64,000 nt of DNA, taken from positions 100,823 through 164,822 of the forward strand of contig NZ_WHOB01000088.1 of NCBI RefSeq assembly GCF_013141775.1. Direction: 5' to 3'. A model generated the notes under the pieces. That model was not told the origin of the DNA. It did no database searches and saw nothing but the letters and a program-made list of their open reading frames with translations. Source of the DNA: Paenibacillus phytohabitans (GTDB taxonomy: Bacteria > Bacillota > Bacilli > Paenibacillales > Paenibacillaceae). Shown here one piece after another: positions 1 through 10,100 of the stretch (the stretch's first letter is position 1; the number at the start of each line of letters is the position of its first letter). The translations under genes and the position numbers were made by a program.

Positions 1-692
1 CAGTTATTCGGCGTGCCGAAATAGGAGCTTAACGTCTTAAATACCCCGTACACCAGGTCATTGCGGTCTACCAGTCCGAGGGTATCGGCTTTGCCGTTCC
101 CGTCCGGATCATTATAGGTGAACTGCTTCATCACCTCGTACAGCTCATCCAGTGTCCCCGGCGGGCTCAGGTGCAGATGCTCCAGCCAGTCCTTACGGAT
201 AATAATCCCCTGCCTGGAAGCGGGTCTTTCCGTATAGAGGCCATAAATCCCCCCGTCCACCGTGGTCTGCTTAAGGATAGAAGCATCCAGCTGGCGCAGA
301 TTCGGGAACTCCTCCAAGTACGGTCCAATCTCCCAAAAAGCGTCGGAACGGATCATATTCTTGACCGGATTATAATCGGTGAATTTCACAAATGTAACTT
401 TGCCGAGGGCACCGGTGGTCAGCGCCGTATTCATTTTGTCCGTGTACACGCCCTCCGGCACCCAGGTAATATTCAGCTGCGTCCCGGTCAATCTCTCAAT
501 CTCGGCGATAAGATCCTTGGAAGGGGTCTGCGGGAAATGCAGCGGCGCAAGAATTGAGATGGACGGCTTCTCTCCGGCAGTATCTGAAAGGGAAGATTGC
601 CCCTCACTGCAAGCACTTAATAAACCGAACGAGAGTAGTAGAATAGAGCAGCATATAAGAGTCACCTGCCTGCCTGCCAATCCTTTGAACAT
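1..692 (-). CDS. Sugar ABC transporter solute-binding lipoprotein, C-terminus beyond window
   Basis: About 230 codons are visible and the frame runs off the left edge. The start is ATG at 692. An AGGAGG at 701-706 also precedes an ATG at 697, but that one hits a stop after 11 codons and is only 2 nt from the SD. A signal peptide ends in the lipobox L-S-A-C with Cys28 as the lipid anchor. The mature part has the layout of large family-1 extracellular solute-binding proteins, including a DPDGNGKAD loop of the type also seen in the binding protein at 20817-22436. By family it would sit on the outer membrane face and deliver an oligosaccharide to a two-permease ABC importer. Permease genes are not visible and may lie to the left. 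The divergent AraC-type sensor-regulator at 878-3217 is its likely regulator (inference from context). Confidence 0.85.
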   Translation of the reverse strand, partial: MFKGLAGRQVTLICCSILLLSFGLLSACSEGQSSLSDTAGEKPSISILAPLHFPQTPSKDLIAEIERLTGTQLNITWVPEGVYTDKMNTALTTGALGKVTFVKFTDYNPVKNMIRSDAFWEIGPYLEEFPNLRQLDASILKQTTVDGGIYGLYTERPASRQGIIIRKDWLEHLHLSPPGTLDELYEVMKQFTYNDPDGNGKADTLGLVDRNDLVYGVFKTLSSYFGTPNN

Positions 693-877
693 TTCATAAC
701 CTCCTAAAATCGAAATATTTATATACAATAAGGCCCTATTTATTGAATAATTTAGCATGTGTAGTGATTATTAGAGAAAATGATTATTGCGGCACCAGAT
801 GATTATTGTTATTATCCTTCGTGATGCATACACTTAAAGCAGTGATTACGACTACTCATACAAAGGTGCTGAATCTA

Positions 878-3217
878 GTGAAATCCTTAAGCTTTCTAAG
901 TAAATTAACGATGTTCGCGTTTGCAATCAGCATCCTGCCGGTGCTGTTCATTGGTTCTTTCTCTTATTTCACATCCTCCAAAGAAATTCAAAAAAATGTT
1001 AACGAAAGCAAAATGGAACTTATTTTACAAATTACCTCAAATGTAGAACATAAGCTTACCACTGTCAACCAGACCTTGAACCAGGTAGTGAACTCATCTG
1101 TGCTGAAAAAAGCGCTCAATAATCCGCTAAATGTAACCGATTTCATTTTATATAATGACATAAGAAACGAAATCCGCAACATGCAATCTTTCGATACGAA
1201 GCTGGAGGATGTCATTCTATTAAATCAGCGGCAGAACTGGATGATCAAGAATTCCGGGCTCTACCGCCTGAATGAATACCAGAATTACGAGCAGCTCACG
1301 AACCTGATGAATATTCAAGGCACATCGTCCTGGGTGCTGAATCCCTCCTCCCTGTTCTACAGCGAAGAGAGTATTAACGTTACCGGGTGCAATTACAGCA
1401 TCAGCCTGATTAAGAAGCTCCCAACCACCAAGCTCCAGAAATACGGGCTCGCTATGGCCAATATTCCCGCCTGCAGTCTCCAGGACTTCATCAACTCCGA
1501 TGTGCAGCCGCTGGACAGCATTATTATGCTGGACGAATCCGGACGGATTCTGCTCCATCCTGACCGTACCCTGATCGGCCAGCCCGCCGAAGCAGGGGGA
1601 TTCACGGGCTTCCAGCGGATTGCCGCAGCAGCCGAGCCCTCAGGGCAATTCAAGACCGAAATCAACAAAGAAGATTATTCCATAACCTATATGCGCTCCC
1701 AGCTTAACGGCTGGATCTACCTGTCGGTAACTTCCATTGAGAGTCTGACCCGCGAATCCGGCAAAATCGGCACCTATACGGTATTTGTCTGTACGTTCAT
1801 GCTGCTGCTGTCTGTACTGCTGGCGTGGCTGGGCTCCCGGCGTATGTACACTCCGATCGAACGGCTGCTTAATCAGATGGGGCAACGCCGCCCCGGCCTG
1901 CGGGCCAGGCATACGGATGAATTCCAGCTCATCGGCGAGCAGGTGCATTCCCTGTTCCAATCCAAATCACAGCTGGAGAAAGAGGTCAGCCAGCACATCG
2001 GGCAGGTGCGGACCTTCTTCCTGATTCAGGCCTTTCAGGGCAATCTGAGGAAACGTGAGCTGCTGGAGGAACTGGAGCAATACGGGTACCGCAAGCAGGT
2101 GGAGGAATGGAAGACAATGGCTGTCATTACGCTGAGCATCGACTTCTCCGAGGAGAGCAGCTATGAGAAAAAGGATCTCAATCTGCTGTTATTCGCGGCG
2201 CATAATATGATTGAGGAATTGGTATCGGCGGATAACAGGCTGACCCCTGTGATGATGGGGCATGCCCTGGCGACCGTAATTGGCAGCAGTGACGGCAATA
2301 CGGAATCTTTTCACCGTACGCTCTATGCCTTGACGGAGAAGCTGCAGCAGGAGATTAATAATTACCTGAAGCTGCAGGTCAGCATCGGGCTTAGTCTGCC
2401 GTTCCACTCTTTTGATAAAATGTCCATTGCCTACAGGGAAGGCCTGGAAGCCTTGAAGCACCGGATCACGCTCGGCAAAGGCATCATCATCCAGTACGAG
2501 AACATTAACTCCGGCAAGCATTATCTCAATCTGAACTACCCTACCCATACCGAAAATGACCTGATGGATGCCATCAAGCTGGCTGACAGCGACAAAGCGA
2601 AGGAACTGCTGCATAAGCTGTTCAAGTGTATTTTTGCGCTAGGGCTCTCACCGCAGGAATACCAGATTCCGCTGACACGGCTGCTGAACAATACGCTCAT
2701 TATGATGCAGGAATCGGGGATTACGCTGAATCAGATCTATCATGCCAACGGTTCATTGTTCGAAGAGCTGACCGATCTGCATATTGTTGCGGAGATTGAA
2801 GACTGGTTCTGGACCATCGTCATCCAGCCGGTCATCGTCATCTTCCACAGCAGGCAGAATGCCCAGTATCATAACATCTCCGAGAAGCTGATCGACATCG
2901 TCCAGCATGAGTATGACAAGGATCTGACGCTGGAGGAATGTGCTTCCCGGCTGCATTATAACGCCAACTATATCAGCAGTGTGTTCCGTAAGGAGACCCA
3001 GTATTACTTCAGTGACTACCTTACAATGTACCGCTTCAAAATGGCCAAGAAATGGCTGGAGGAAACCGATATGCCGGTGAAGGATATCGCCTCACGCCTC
3101 AGATACAACAACTCGCAGAACTTCATCCGCTCGTTCCGCAAGCAGGAGGGGATGACACCCGGCCAGTACCGCGACAACTTCAGCTCGAAGCCTAAGGCTG
3201 TGCCCGATGATTATTAA
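878..3217 (+). CDS. Membrane-anchored AraC-family transcriptional regulator (one-component sensor)
   Basis: This is about 779 residues from GTG 878, which I choose because AAAGGTG lies 9 nt upstream. TTG 806 and ATG 824 are in frame but have no ribosome site. A first membrane segment lies near residues 10-30. An extracellular sensor domain of about 260 residues follows, then a second membrane segment near 298-320, a linker, a long cytoplasmic region, and an AraC double helix-turn-helix at about 675-770 ending in the usual GMTPGQYR-type signature. Proteins of this design in Paenibacillus sense an extracellular ligand, directly or through a binding protein, and control the adjacent sugar ABC operon. 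Here the neighbour is the divergent solute-binding protein gene at 1-692. The 3' end overlaps the convergent lipoprotein gene by 26 bp. Confidence 0.85.
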   Translation: MKSLSFLSKLTMFAFAISILPVLFIGSFSYFTSSKEIQKNVNESKMELILQITSNVEHKLTTVNQTLNQVVNSSVLKKALNNPLNVTDFILYNDIRNEIRNMQSFDTKLEDVILLNQRQNWMIKNSGLYRLNEYQNYEQLTNLMNIQGTSSWVLNPSSLFYSEESINVTGCNYSISLIKKLPTTKLQKYGLAMANIPACSLQDFINSDVQPLDSIIMLDESGRILLHPDRTLIGQPAEAGGFTGFQRIAAAAEPSGQFKTEINKEDYSITYMRSQLNGWIYLSVTSIESLTRESGKIGTYTVFVCTFMLLLSVLLAWLGSRRMYTPIERLLNQMGQRRPGLRARHTDEFQLIGEQVHSLFQSKSQLEKEVSQHIGQVRTFFLIQAFQGNLRKRELLEELEQYGYRKQVEEWKTMAVITLSIDFSEESSYEKKDLNLLLFAAHNMIEELVSADNRLTPVMMGHALATVIGSSDGNTESFHRTLYALTEKLQQEINNYLKLQVSIGLSLPFHSFDKMSIAYREGLEALKHRITLGKGIIIQYENINSGKHYLNLNYPTHTENDLMDAIKLADSDKAKELLHKLFKCIFALGLSPQEYQIPLTRLLNNTLIMMQESGITLNQIYHANGSLFEELTDLHIVAEIEDWFWTIVIQPVIVIFHSRQNAQYHNISEKLIDIVQHEYDKDLTLEECASRLHYNANYISSVFRKETQYYFSDYLTMYRFKMAKKWLEETDMPVKDIASRLRYNNSQNFIRSFRKQEGMTPGQYRDNFSSKPKAVPDDY

Positions 3218-3956
3218 GCGTAGGGTCCTCAGGCGCGGATTTGAGCTTGCGTGATTTTCTTGAGCGGATAAAGAACGTTATAAGTACGGCCAGAATCAGC
3301 AGGAGGCCGCCGCCAGCGATGGCAATATTCCGGATATCCGGCACGTATACAGCCAGACGCAGCGGCTCGGAATCCGCAAGTGAAATATGCCAGGTTAAGG
3401 TATTGCCGTCTTGTTCCGCCGCATTATTAGGTCCGTACAGATCATAGGGAATCGTTAATTTGAAATCAACGGAGAAGGTACCCATCAGCAGCCGCACAAG
3501 GGATTTAGGCACGCTTAAGCTGCCGATGCCATCAATAATTTCATCCGAATAGGCGTTCAGCTTAGGCTGGGCCACTACATCGTACCGGGTATACAGCCAC
3601 CTGTTTGTCTGCCCGACCTCCGCCTCCACAATATCGAGACTACTGCCGCTGGACTGCAGCTCCTCGATCGAGGCATAGGATTTCCGAAACTGATATTCTG
3701 TAGATTTACCGCTTGCCGTTTTGTTCAGCTCAATCCCTGCGGCCGCAAGCCGCGTGGTCAGGAGCTCCTCTATTTTACCGCTGACCAGCTTCTCCGCCCG
3801 GGAATCCAGCAGCAGGCTGAAGGCCAGATCGAGAGAACCGTTCTTCTTCACCGTCATATGGGCCGTTCCCTGCGCGCAGCCCGTGAGCAGCAGCACAAGC
3901 ATCATCATCATTAGCACTGTCTTAACTTTGAATCCGTTCAAGCCTCGTACTTTCAA
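3192..3956 (-). CDS. LppM/DUF3153-type lipoprotein with C-terminal membrane segment
   Basis: About 254 residues. I choose TTG 3956 because the GGAGGG ribosome site lies just upstream. An in-frame ATG at 3971 contains that SD within its first codons and has none of its own; TTG 3959 is also possible. A methionine-rich hydrophobic leader ends in the lipobox L-L-T-G-C with Cys27 as lipid anchor. The domain after it, opening with AHMTVKKNGSLDL, resembles DUF3153/LppM envelope proteins. A hydrophobic segment (IAIAGGGLLLILAVLITFF) near the C-terminus is followed by a basic RSRKSRK tail, so the protein is probably tethered at both ends. The family function in Firmicutes is unknown. The last 26 bp overlap the end of the convergent AraC gene, so no terminator separates them. 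Confidence 0.7.
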   Translation of the reverse strand: MKVRGLNGFKVKTVLMMMMLVLLLTGCAQGTAHMTVKKNGSLDLAFSLLLDSRAEKLVSGKIEELLTTRLAAAGIELNKTASGKSTEYQFRKSYASIEELQSSGSSLDIVEAEVGQTNRWLYTRYDVVAQPKLNAYSDEIIDGIGSLSVPKSLVRLLMGTFSVDFKLTIPYDLYGPNNAAEQDGNTLTWHISLADSEPLRLAVYVPDIRNIAIAGGGLLLILAVLITFFIRSRKSRKLKSAPEDPTLNNHRAQP

Positions 3957-4058
3957 CAACTGTCCCTCCATCCGCTGCCTGTTCGCTAGAATATCTTAGA
4001 GTCAGCTTACCACAAATTCAGCTTCCATTGAATGTTACCCTCTGAACCTCCCTCTCTT

Positions 4059-6818
4059 TCATTCCGCCCACTCCTGGGGCATTTGCTTCATTCGTTCAGC
4101 TACCTTCGCAGCGTAGGTGTGCAGGTTGAAGTGCTGCAGCATTTTGAAATACGCCTGAAAGGTTTTCAGATTATACGGATCTTTCATACATAGTTTCTCA
4201 TAATACTCCATACTCCGGTAGTAATCGCCTTGAGCGGCGAAGTACTCGGCCAGCCTGTTCAGAATTTGCATATATTTGATCGCGATGCGCTCACGTTCCC
4301 CTTCAATAAAAGACTCGTATCTGTATTCCTCCAGCAGATCCCCTCGGTACAGCTGCTCCGCCCGGATCAGCTCCTCCATATTCCCGGTCTCCAGCTTAAC
4401 CTCCAGGAAGGCAGCCAGATCCAGATCTATGAGACTGGTATTCAGAGAATACAAGCCATCGACATTCTTGATATAACGCGAATTCCGGCCCGGATTGCCT
4501 CCCGGCTCCAGCGTGCTTCTGAGTACAGACAATGCCACATAGAGCTGATTCTGCGCAGAGCCGAGTGATTTATTCTGAAACAGCTCTTCGATGATGATAT
4601 CCTGCGGCGTTCTTCCCTTATGGTTCACGATCAGGAAGAGCAGCAGTCTTAAGCTGGCTTTGCGCCGTACCACAATGGGCTGATCATTGAAGCTGATACT
4701 GAGCGGACCGAGCACTCCGATCTGCAGCAGCGGTGCGGCCTCCGCTTCCATTAATATTGCAGTTCCACCCCGCTGCTCCTGCTTATAGCGGTCAGCAATG
4801 AAGGGATAGCCGTTCTTCTCACAGACTTCATTCAGCTCCAGCCACTTCACATCTGCCGCCCCGGTCGCCTGCTGCTTCAGCAGCAGGGCATACTGCGCAG
4901 CGAGTACATGCGCGAACAGGAATTTGAACGAATGCAGCACCTGATAGGCGATTTCGAGGCAGGGTCCGGCTTCCTGCAGACGGCCTGCACTCACATAGGC
5001 TCTGGCCAGATAGATATTGGACAAGCCGACATCACGGTCAAATCCGAAATTCTCGGCAAGCCGGACCGTTTGCTGCGCCCATTCAATAGCCTGCGGGACA
5101 TCGTGGACGAGATTGTAGAGCTTGCATCTGCTACAGAAGAGGAAGAACTGGAGTGCATCATCATTGCCCGGACTGCGCTCCAGGGCTTTCTCCAGATATT
5201 CAACAGCTTCAGGTGCCCCGTCTTCAATGAGTGTGTCTGCTATTCCGCTTAATGCATAGGGAAGGAATTGCAGATCCCCTTCCGATTCTGCCAGGAACAG
5301 GCAGCGCTGCGCACAGGCCTTAGCCTCTGCGGTCTGCCCCAGATTCAGCAGCAAATCCGCCTGAAAATTAAGGCTGAGCATGATCATCGGCGGATCCTCC
5401 ACCTGTTCGAAAGTCTGCAGTGCAGCTTCCGACAGTGCCTTGGCTCGTCCGAGGTCTCCCGTCAGCTTATAGATACCGGCCAATTGCTGGCGGATCAGAG
5501 CGGCCCACATCAGCTGCTGCCGTTCATCCAGGCTGGCCAGGTTCTGCTCCAGCTGCCCGATCAGTTGATGCAGAACATACAACGGGATGCAGCGGTACAG
5601 AAAGATGGAGGATTCGATATAATGGTGGTCAAAAAATTCCTCCAGCCAGCTCTGCAGCAGCACCATGAATTCCTGAGGCTGATAGCGGACCTGAAGCACC
5701 CGCATCAGTCTGCCGGCATTCACGAAATCCCTCCCCAGGATGGAATGGGCAAAGGCCGGGAAAAATTGATGCTTCTCCTCATAGATGCCGCTCAGCTTCA
5801 AATGATCCTGATTAATCCCGCTGCGGCTGTTTTCTGTGCGGTGGCGCTCGAGCAGGAAAGAACGGAATAATTTATGATACCGGAAGGTCTGTTCATTCGG
5901 ATTAACGCTGAAGGTGAACCGCTTGATCAGGAGCGCCGGGACCTCTTCATCCGCCAGGTCCAGATACTGCCGGATGACGGACGGGTCCAGCTCTCTCATG
6001 ATACTGGTCTTGAGCAGAAAGGTCCGCAGCGCCGGGGTCTGCAAATTCAGCACTTCCCTGTCCATATAATCGTAAAGATGCGGAATTCTGGACAGCTTAG
6101 GCAGAATGCGGTCACGTTCCTCTACCGATTTGCCTTGGACCGCATCACGGATCAGCTCCAGGCTGGCCGGCCAGCCTTCGGTGGTATGAAGGATATATTC
6201 AATCTCCCGGGCTTCCAGCGGTGCGGATGGCATATCCAGAAAGAATGCAGTGATCTCCTCCTGTGTAAAGGCCAGCTCCGACTTGCTGATATTGAAGTAA
6301 TTCCGGCGTAATTTATAGGAAGCATAAGGCAGGGACGGCAGCAGCTGTCCGATCAGAACAAAGCGGATCCCCGGCGGAGTTTCGTTAAGCAGTCTCTCCA
6401 GCAGCTCAAGGATTTCCTGAACCGGATGGATGACATGGGCATGATCGAGAATGATGTACAGCTCTTCCGGCCAATTAGAGAGCATATGCAGCAGCTCTTC
6501 CGTGCCCGCATGAATAAACTTGGGCAGACGGTGGCTGTCAAGCCGCTGCTTCAGCTGTTTGCCAAGTGCAGCCAGCAAATGAGAAATGAAGATTCCGGCG
6601 GAACTGTCGCTGTCATGCAGCTGGTACCAGACGGCCGGCAAGCCCCTGTCCAGCATATAACTGGAGAGCAAAGCCGTTTTGCCATAACCCGGTTCCGCAA
6701 CCACCGTGATCAGCTTCACCTGACGGTTACGGTCCAGAAGCTCATACAGACGGGGACGGGGGATATAAAACGGACTGTCCGGTATGCTGATCCTGCTATT
6801 GTTCTCATGTATGTTCAA
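4059..6818 (-). CDS. Large AAA/NTPase transcriptional activator with C-terminal winged helix and BTAD domain
   Basis: 919 residues from TTG 6818, with GAGGTGG 7 nt upstream. A P-loop NTPase domain of the MalT/STAND type is at the N-terminus: Walker A AEPGYGKT at residues 41-48 and a Walker B-like LYIILDHAH near 117-125. A long helical, TPR-like middle follows. The last 220 residues hold an OmpR-type winged helix (from LQIGVLGPLSISFNDQPI) and a bacterial transcriptional activator domain (BTAD). STAND regulators multimerise on binding an inducer and nucleotide and then activate promoters. The gene is divergent from the two subtilase genes, and a 26-bp palindrome lies in the gap. I infer it controls the proteases, itself, or both. 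The DNA-binding domain is at the C-terminus, as in MalT, but is of the BTAD-linked type rather than LuxR type. Confidence 0.85.
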   Translation of the reverse strand: MNIHENNSRISIPDSPFYIPRPRLYELLDRNRQVKLITVVAEPGYGKTALLSSYMLDRGLPAVWYQLHDSDSSAGIFISHLLAALGKQLKQRLDSHRLPKFIHAGTEELLHMLSNWPEELYIILDHAHVIHPVQEILELLERLLNETPPGIRFVLIGQLLPSLPYASYKLRRNYFNISKSELAFTQEEITAFFLDMPSAPLEAREIEYILHTTEGWPASLELIRDAVQGKSVEERDRILPKLSRIPHLYDYMDREVLNLQTPALRTFLLKTSIMRELDPSVIRQYLDLADEEVPALLIKRFTFSVNPNEQTFRYHKLFRSFLLERHRTENSRSGINQDHLKLSGIYEEKHQFFPAFAHSILGRDFVNAGRLMRVLQVRYQPQEFMVLLQSWLEEFFDHHYIESSIFLYRCIPLYVLHQLIGQLEQNLASLDERQQLMWAALIRQQLAGIYKLTGDLGRAKALSEAALQTFEQVEDPPMIMLSLNFQADLLLNLGQTAEAKACAQRCLFLAESEGDLQFLPYALSGIADTLIEDGAPEAVEYLEKALERSPGNDDALQFFLFCSRCKLYNLVHDVPQAIEWAQQTVRLAENFGFDRDVGLSNIYLARAYVSAGRLQEAGPCLEIAYQVLHSFKFLFAHVLAAQYALLLKQQATGAADVKWLELNEVCEKNGYPFIADRYKQEQRGGTAILMEAEAAPLLQIGVLGPLSISFNDQPIVVRRKASLRLLLFLIVNHKGRTPQDIIIEELFQNKSLGSAQNQLYVALSVLRSTLEPGGNPGRNSRYIKNVDGLYSLNTSLIDLDLAAFLEVKLETGNMEELIRAEQLYRGDLLEEYRYESFIEGERERIAIKYMQILNRLAEYFAAQGDYYRSMEYYEKLCMKDPYNLKTFQAYFKMLQHFNLHTYAAKVAERMKQMPQEWAE

Positions 6819-7128
6819 TCAGTTTCCACCTCGCTGCATCGCATATTTTGACATCATTCCCCAGTAACCCTTCAGGTGCATAACGCAATCTATCTAACGT
6901 TAGAAAGATTGACATCATTATACCTCACTACTCTATTTATTTTTTAAAATTATGAATATTCCCCTCTTACAGAGCAATTAAAGACGCTTTCATCGGCCTT
7001 ACGGATCATTTCTGTAAGATCACAGTAAGGTCAGCCTACTATCATATATCACATGTCATATATGTTGACTCAGGAAATCCAAATCTCCAGCAGAAGTACA
7101 TTTCTTGTTCAATCAGGAGGGTAAAAAC
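6819..7128. promoter_or_regulatory. Divergent regulatory gap between BTAD regulator and subtilase operon
   Basis: No gene fits in this AT-rich 310-bp gap. It holds the near-perfect palindrome at 6886-6911. A TTGACA at 6909-6914 overlaps its right edge on the + strand, with a TCTATT-like -10 at 6932-6937 after 17 nt. Further right are direct repeats GTAAGATCA / GTAAGGTCA (about 7014-7033) and an imperfect inverted repeat CATATATC..TATATG. The subtilase ribosome site AGGAGG is at 7115-7120. Confidence 0.5.
6886..6911. promoter_or_regulatory. 26-bp palindrome, candidate operator
   Basis: The arms are CAATCTATCTAAC and GTTAGAAAGATTG; only one symmetric pair mismatches. The centre is AACGTT. It lies about 70 bp upstream of the BTAD regulator start and overlaps a TTGACA on the other strand, a position suited to control of both divergent units. 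Confidence 0.55.
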
Positions 7129-10100
7129 TTGAGAAAAGAATGGTTAAGCAAGTCTGTTATGATCATGGCCTTCACATCACTCTTGATTGGCCCGCTCGGC
7201 AACGCCTTCGCTGCCCAGGAGCCCTCAGGCAAAACGCGCAAAAGCGAATGGTCCGCAGACACGGCTCCGCAGGCAAAGGTGGTACAGATCAAGCCGTCTG
7301 CCGGCAGCTCAGCTGCCGGAGCAGAAACGAAAGCAATTCCTGCCGGAGAAGCTGCTTATGACAGCAGCACGATTATCGTGAAGTATAAGGCCGGATTCAC
7401 CTCACCTTCCAGCTCCATTCTGGATTCCGGCATTCTTCAGAGCAGTATTAAGCTCTCCGGCATTCATGCAGAAGCTCTAAGCGTGCCTGCCTCTGCCGAC
7501 ATCGGTCCATTGATTACCGAACTGAACAAAGACCCCAATGTCCTCTATGCTGAGCCTGACTACAAGCTGTATCCGGCAGCGGCCGGCACACTTCCGGACG
7601 ACACCTATTTCGACAGACAATGGGCACTGCTCAACACGGGACAGGATCCCGCAAATACAGATCAGCCCGGCTTACCCGGAATCGACATTAAGGCCACCGA
7701 AGCCTGGAACATTACGCAAGGCAGCAGCGATCTGATTGTCGCGGTCATCGATACGGGCATGGCTGCCGGTCATCCCGATCTGGCGGACAATATCTGGACC
7801 AATAAGAAGGATTATGCCGATAACGGCAAGGATGATGACAACAACGGCTATATTGACGATGTTCACGGCTGGAACTTCATCGATCAGTCGAATCAGCTCT
7901 ATGATGCCGTGGATGGGGACTGGCACGGAACTGCCGTTGCCGGGATTATCGCCGCCTCCTCGAATAACGGCATCGGCGTATCGGGCATCGCCCCCAAGGT
8001 GAAGATTATGCCGCTCAAGTTCATGAAAGGCGAATACGGAACCGTGCTCGCACTGATCGAAGCCATCCAGTATGCCGAGAAGAACGGAGCCAAGATTGCC
8101 AATATCAGTGCTGAGACCTACAGCTACAGCCAGGCGCTCAAAGATGTGATTGATGCCTCCAAAATGCTCATAGTTGCCCCTTCCGGCAACTATAGCGTGA
8201 ACACGGATGCTACGCCTGCTTATCCGGCTGCCTTTGACAGCCCGAACATCCTCTCCGTTACGGCAGTGGATAATACCGGAAATTTGGCCTCCATGTCCAA
8301 TATCGGCGCGGAATCGGTGGACGTTGCAGCGCCTGGCGACCTGAACTGGACAACGGCACCTGTAGTCAATGCAGGTCTGGCCGCCCAGATTGACGACGGC
8401 ACCTCCAAAATTATTTTTAACGGGATTGCTTTTGAGAACATCCTGGACGATGAGGATGCTGACCAGAATTACCGCCAGGAGGCTTTTGACAAAGCTATGG
8501 ATTATCTGGGTGCGCCGAAGGATGACGCCTCTGCGAGAATACTGCTCGTACAGGATGACGGCTCCAATATCGAACCTTATCCAAGCACCCCGAAGCTGTC
8601 CAAGTACACGGATCTGCTTGAGGATTATACCGGATTCGACGAAGCGGTGGACATTGTGCAGACTGCTCCGAACGGCGGAGACGGCCCTTCTGCAGAGCTA
8701 ATGCAGCAATATGATGTAGTCATCTGGTTCACAGGCACCGCAGCCAGGAACAATCTTAAGAATATTACGGACAACGATCAGGCCGGGCTGAAGGAGTATC
8801 TGCAGGCTGGAGGAAACCTCCTGCTTACGGGATCTCATTCCTTGAATGCAATGGAAGAATCCGACTTTACGAGCGATGTCCTGCATCTGTACTTCGTGGA
8901 GGAATATTTCTATTCGAACGTACTCGGAGTTTCCGGAACGATCTATGATGGCGTACGGTATCCGCTGGATGAAGACAAGGACAGCTACAACTGGGTCATT
9001 TCCAGAGATCCGAAGATTGCCGCCATTAACCTTGAGAATATTACAAAAGCACCGAACAGCACTTATACCTATAACTATACTCAGGGTACCTCCTACGCTG
9101 CCGCCCACGCTTCCGGTGTCGCCGCACTGGTGCTCAGCCAGGAGCCGTCGCTCAGCCCGCTCGCCGTTAAGCAGCGGATCATGAGCAGCGGCACACGCCT
9201 CAGCTCACTTACAGGCCGTATAGCCAGCGGAGCCATGATCAACGCCTATCAGGCGCTGACAGATGATGATATTCCCGGCACCCCTTACGCCGGCAGCAGC
9301 ATCACTAACCGCCTGGATGAAGCTGCGGACGTAAATGATGTCTATTCCATCGAGCTCCATGCCGGTGAGAATATCAGCCTGGCCCTGACCGGTGATGCAG
9401 GAACAGACTTCGATCTGTATCTGTATTCTCCTGAAGCGGCAACCGTTCAGCTTAACGACAATATCCTGGCTTACTCGGAGAATAAAGGTACCTCTTCCGA
9501 AGCTATAGATTTCACAGTGAACGAGAGCGGAACCTACTATCTGGACGTGTATGCCTACAAGGGCAGCGGCAGCTATACGCTTGGTGTTGCCACAGATAAC
9601 CTGGCAGGCAGCTATGAAGATACCAGCAGCCCGCTGATCTTCACCGGCCCTTGGGCACAGGTCAGCAGCAGCGCCTATTCCGGAACAATTGCCACACAGA
9701 TTAATGCGAAGGGCAAGGTCGAGTTCGCCTTCGTAGGCAGCTATATCAGCTGGACCGGCTCCAAGAATGACAAGCAGGGCATCGCCAATGTCTATATTGA
9801 CGGGATCAAGGCGGCATCCCCTTCACTGTTCAGCAAGACCTCCCTGGACAAGCAGCTAATCTATGAAAAAATCGTGCCTTACGGGCAGCACACCTTCACC
9901 ATTGAATGGACGGGCAAGACCGATTCAAATGCCAAAAAGAGCGGAACCGCGTTCATCAATGTCGATGCCCTCACAGTAGCTCATCTTATTCAGGAGGACA
10001 ATGCTACTACCTCTTACAGCGGTGCCTGGAAAACCAACTTCAGCCTGAAGCATTTCGGCGGAATTGCGAAATATGCAGACGGCCCTGAAGCCTATGCCCA